A stretch of DNA of 14,245 bases, taken from assembly GCA_015657395.1 (NCBI GenBank), contig JADLKI010000014.1, positions 166,179-180,423 of the forward strand, given 5' to 3'. Origin of the DNA: Spirochaetales bacterium. GTDB taxonomy: Bacteria; Spirochaetota; Spirochaetia; Treponematales; Rectinemataceae. A program made the position numbers and the translations under genes. The first letter of the stretch is position 1; every line of letters begins with the position of its first letter. The notes under the pieces were generated by a model that did no database searches, was not told the origin of the DNA, and saw nothing but the letters and a program-made list of their open reading frames with translations. Positions 12,984-14,245 of this stretch are shown here, piece after piece.

Positions 12984-14245
12984 CTAGAAAAAGACCTCGG
13001 CGAAGGTAAAGCGAGTGTAAGCGGCGAAGGGGGCATCCAGGATCTTGTGGACCAGGTCCTCCTTGGCCAAGGCGAACTCCCGGCTGTTGGGGTACCAGAG
13101 GATGCTGAACTCCGTGGTGCCCGAATATTCTTGGGAAGTAGCGGCGGCCCGCAGGAGCTCGATCACCTCTGGGGTCCCTACGGTCCTGCCCTGGGTCTTG
13201 TACTGGGCGATCAGGCTCAGCATATCCTGGAACCGGTAGTCATTCGCCTCGACCGTGGCGTGGTAGCCATGGACCTTGCTGACGGCTGGTTCGTAGGGGG
13301 CCGTTCCTTGGTACTTGTAGTAATTGTTCGTCGTCAGGATGCTGTAGGCATCGGCAGGAGCGAAGTCCGGCGGCGTGCGCAGCGCCCATCCGTAGGAGTC
13401 GCTTTCGTAGGTCGACGAAGGGACACTGGGTTGCCCCAGTGTGTAGGGGGTGGAGATCGGCGTATTGAAGCCCACGGCACGGGTCGCGGGCAAGGCCTCC
13501 CACAGGGCCACCGCCCCCGTGATCGTATTTGTCCCTTCCAGGGCCTCGCGATAAAAAAACGTGTAATCCAGGAGGTTCGCCGCATCCCAATTGGGGACCG
13601 AAAGGGAACTCTGGGCCACCAGAACCAGGCCGTCTTCGTTCATGCCGTGGTAGGTCCCGTAATAGCCCGGCCAATCGATGCCGATTCTCCTTTTCTTCCC
13701 GCTGCCCTCCGGAGGGGTCGTGGCGATGATGAGAGCGCTGTTGACGGTTACTTTGCGCAGATCGTTCTCCCCGTCGTTGTTCTTGCCGTGAATCAGGGCG
13801 CCGCTGAGCTCGGGGTTCTGCGTCCAATCCCCCCAGAAGACGGCACTGGTGCAGAAAGGGGCATCAAGGGGCCAGACTGGTCGGGCGTGTAGAGGCCAGT
13901 ATCGTAAGATAGCCACGTTGTTCTGGACGATCAGGTCGTCCCGGATCAACTCCCTTCCCAGATGAGTCGCGATCAGGTTGGTGTCGCTGTCCCTCATCCC
14001 CTGCAGCATGGCGTCTGCCTCGCCCGCATAGGGCGTCTGACCGGCAAAATGGCCCTGCACGTACTGGAGGATCTCCTGGTATTGGGTGACGGACTGGGTG
14101 AAGTACTCCACGACCACGTAGTTGAAGAAATCCATGATCTGGGGGCCGACCAGGTAGCCGTGGCAATAGGCCCGTTCCTCGGGCGTTCCCCAGAGCTGCA
14201 GGACCTTCTGGCCTTTGATAGTCTTGAGTTTCCCTCCTCCCGAAC
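12984..14245 (-). CDS. C45-type autoproteolytic acyltransferase/hydrolase (5' end off the right edge)
   Basis: 420 complete codons are visible and the frame is still open at the right edge (GGGKLKTIKGQKVLQLWGTP then EERAYCHGYLVGPQ); an internal ATG at 14133-14135 is not the start. The segment WGTPEERAYCHGYLVG matches the N-terminal motif of the C45 family (acyl-CoA:6-aminopenicillanic-acid acyltransferase-like, Ntn hydrolases). The catalytic cysteine after self-cleavage should be the C of PFCTSAVFWGD, followed by GALIHGKNNDGEND, the family's next motif. GTYHGMNEDGLVLVAQSSL is the downstream strand, and NNYYKYQGTAP continues it. The substrate is an unknown amide. High GC and long for a cassette gene. 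It may be a true cassette or the chromosomal neighbour of the array. Confidence 0.82.
   Translation of the reverse strand, partial: SGGGKLKTIKGQKVLQLWGTPEERAYCHGYLVGPQIMDFFNYVVVEYFTQSVTQYQEILQYVQGHFAGQTPYAGEADAMLQGMRDSDTNLIATHLGRELIRDDLIVQNNVAILRYWPLHARPVWPLDAPFCTSAVFWGDWTQNPELSGALIHGKNNDGENDLRKVTVNSALIIATTPPEGSGKKRRIGIDWPGYYGTYHGMNEDGLVLVAQSSLSVPNWDAANLLDYTFFYREALEGTNTITGAVALWEALPATRAVGFNTPISTPYTLGQPSVPSSTYESDSYGWALRTPPDFAPADAYSILTTNNYYKYQGTAPYEPAVSKVHGYHATVEANDYRFQDMLSLIAQYKTQGRTVGTPEVIELLRAAATSQEYSGTTEFSILWYPNSREFALAKEDLVHKILDAPFAAYTRFTFAEVFF

Noticed and set aside
13047..13892. Plus-strand 281-codon frame
   Set aside because: Antisense shadow of the GC-rich C45 gene, whose family motifs are all on the minus strand.
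1..14245. CRISPR array
   Set aside because: The repeated elements are imperfect, 39-147 bases long, spaced by whole genes, and have the box structure of attC. No short identical repeats with regular spacers were seen.
1..14245. tRNA or rRNA genes, phage or defence operon
   Set aside because: No cloverleaf or rRNA-like sequence was recognised by eye, and none of the genes belongs to a phage structural or known defence family.

Overview
The window reads as a stretch of an integron gene-cassette array from an environmental bacterium. All believable genes (sixteen, two of them incomplete at the window edges) lie on the minus strand. Most are single genes of unrelated function, separated by roughly 40-150 base elements built like integron attC sites. 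On the plus strand each element starts with a core box close to RYYYAAC (e.g. GCCCAAC, GCCTAAC, ATCTAAC) followed by a CCGCTTAA-like box. It ends with TTGAAGCGG followed by a box close to GTTRRRY (e.g. GTTAGGC), next to the stop codon of the gene on its right. Each gene therefore carries its attC at its 3' end and the array reads right to left. No integrase gene or attI is visible. By the usual layout they would lie to the right, outside the window.

Layout from left to right (3' to 5' of the array): a DUF4256 gene cut by the left edge; a serine beta-lactamase-fold protein; a small outer-membrane beta-barrel protein of higher GC with the tail of another gene in front of it; a two-gene unit of a GNAT acetyltransferase followed by an NAD-dependent epimerase; a flavodoxin-family oxidoreductase; a SAM methyltransferase; a 5'-truncated flavodoxin-family gene; a DUF4386 membrane protein; a nucleotidyltransferase; a HAD hydrolase; a second DUF4386-like membrane protein; a second HAD hydrolase; a second methyltransferase; a PQ-loop/SWEET-like membrane protein; a YdeI/OmpD-associated family protein; and a GC-rich C45-type acyltransferase/hydrolase that runs off the right edge.

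The genes do not form a pathway. They look like an adaptive reservoir: small-molecule-modifying enzymes (acetyl-, methyl- and nucleotidyltransferases, beta-lactamase fold, HAD phosphatases, flavodoxins) plus small membrane proteins, with several families present twice. Base composition changes from cassette to cassette: AT-rich DUF4386, HAD and SWEET-like cassettes stand beside GC-rich barrel, methyltransferase and C45 cassettes. This fits independent acquisition. The host cannot be named. The outer-membrane protein argues for a diderm, and long cassette arrays of this style are known from spirochaetes, vibrios and other environmental bacteria.

The oddest parts are a run of tandem core sites beside the truncated flavodoxin gene (about 6026-6060), two attC sites that are clearly homologous to each other (7654-7769 and 8439-8554), reading frames whose ends are supplied by the attC sequence, and a GC-rich two-gene fragment in which one neighbour survives only as its tail. 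I found no convincing new multi-gene system. The array structure is the main discovery.
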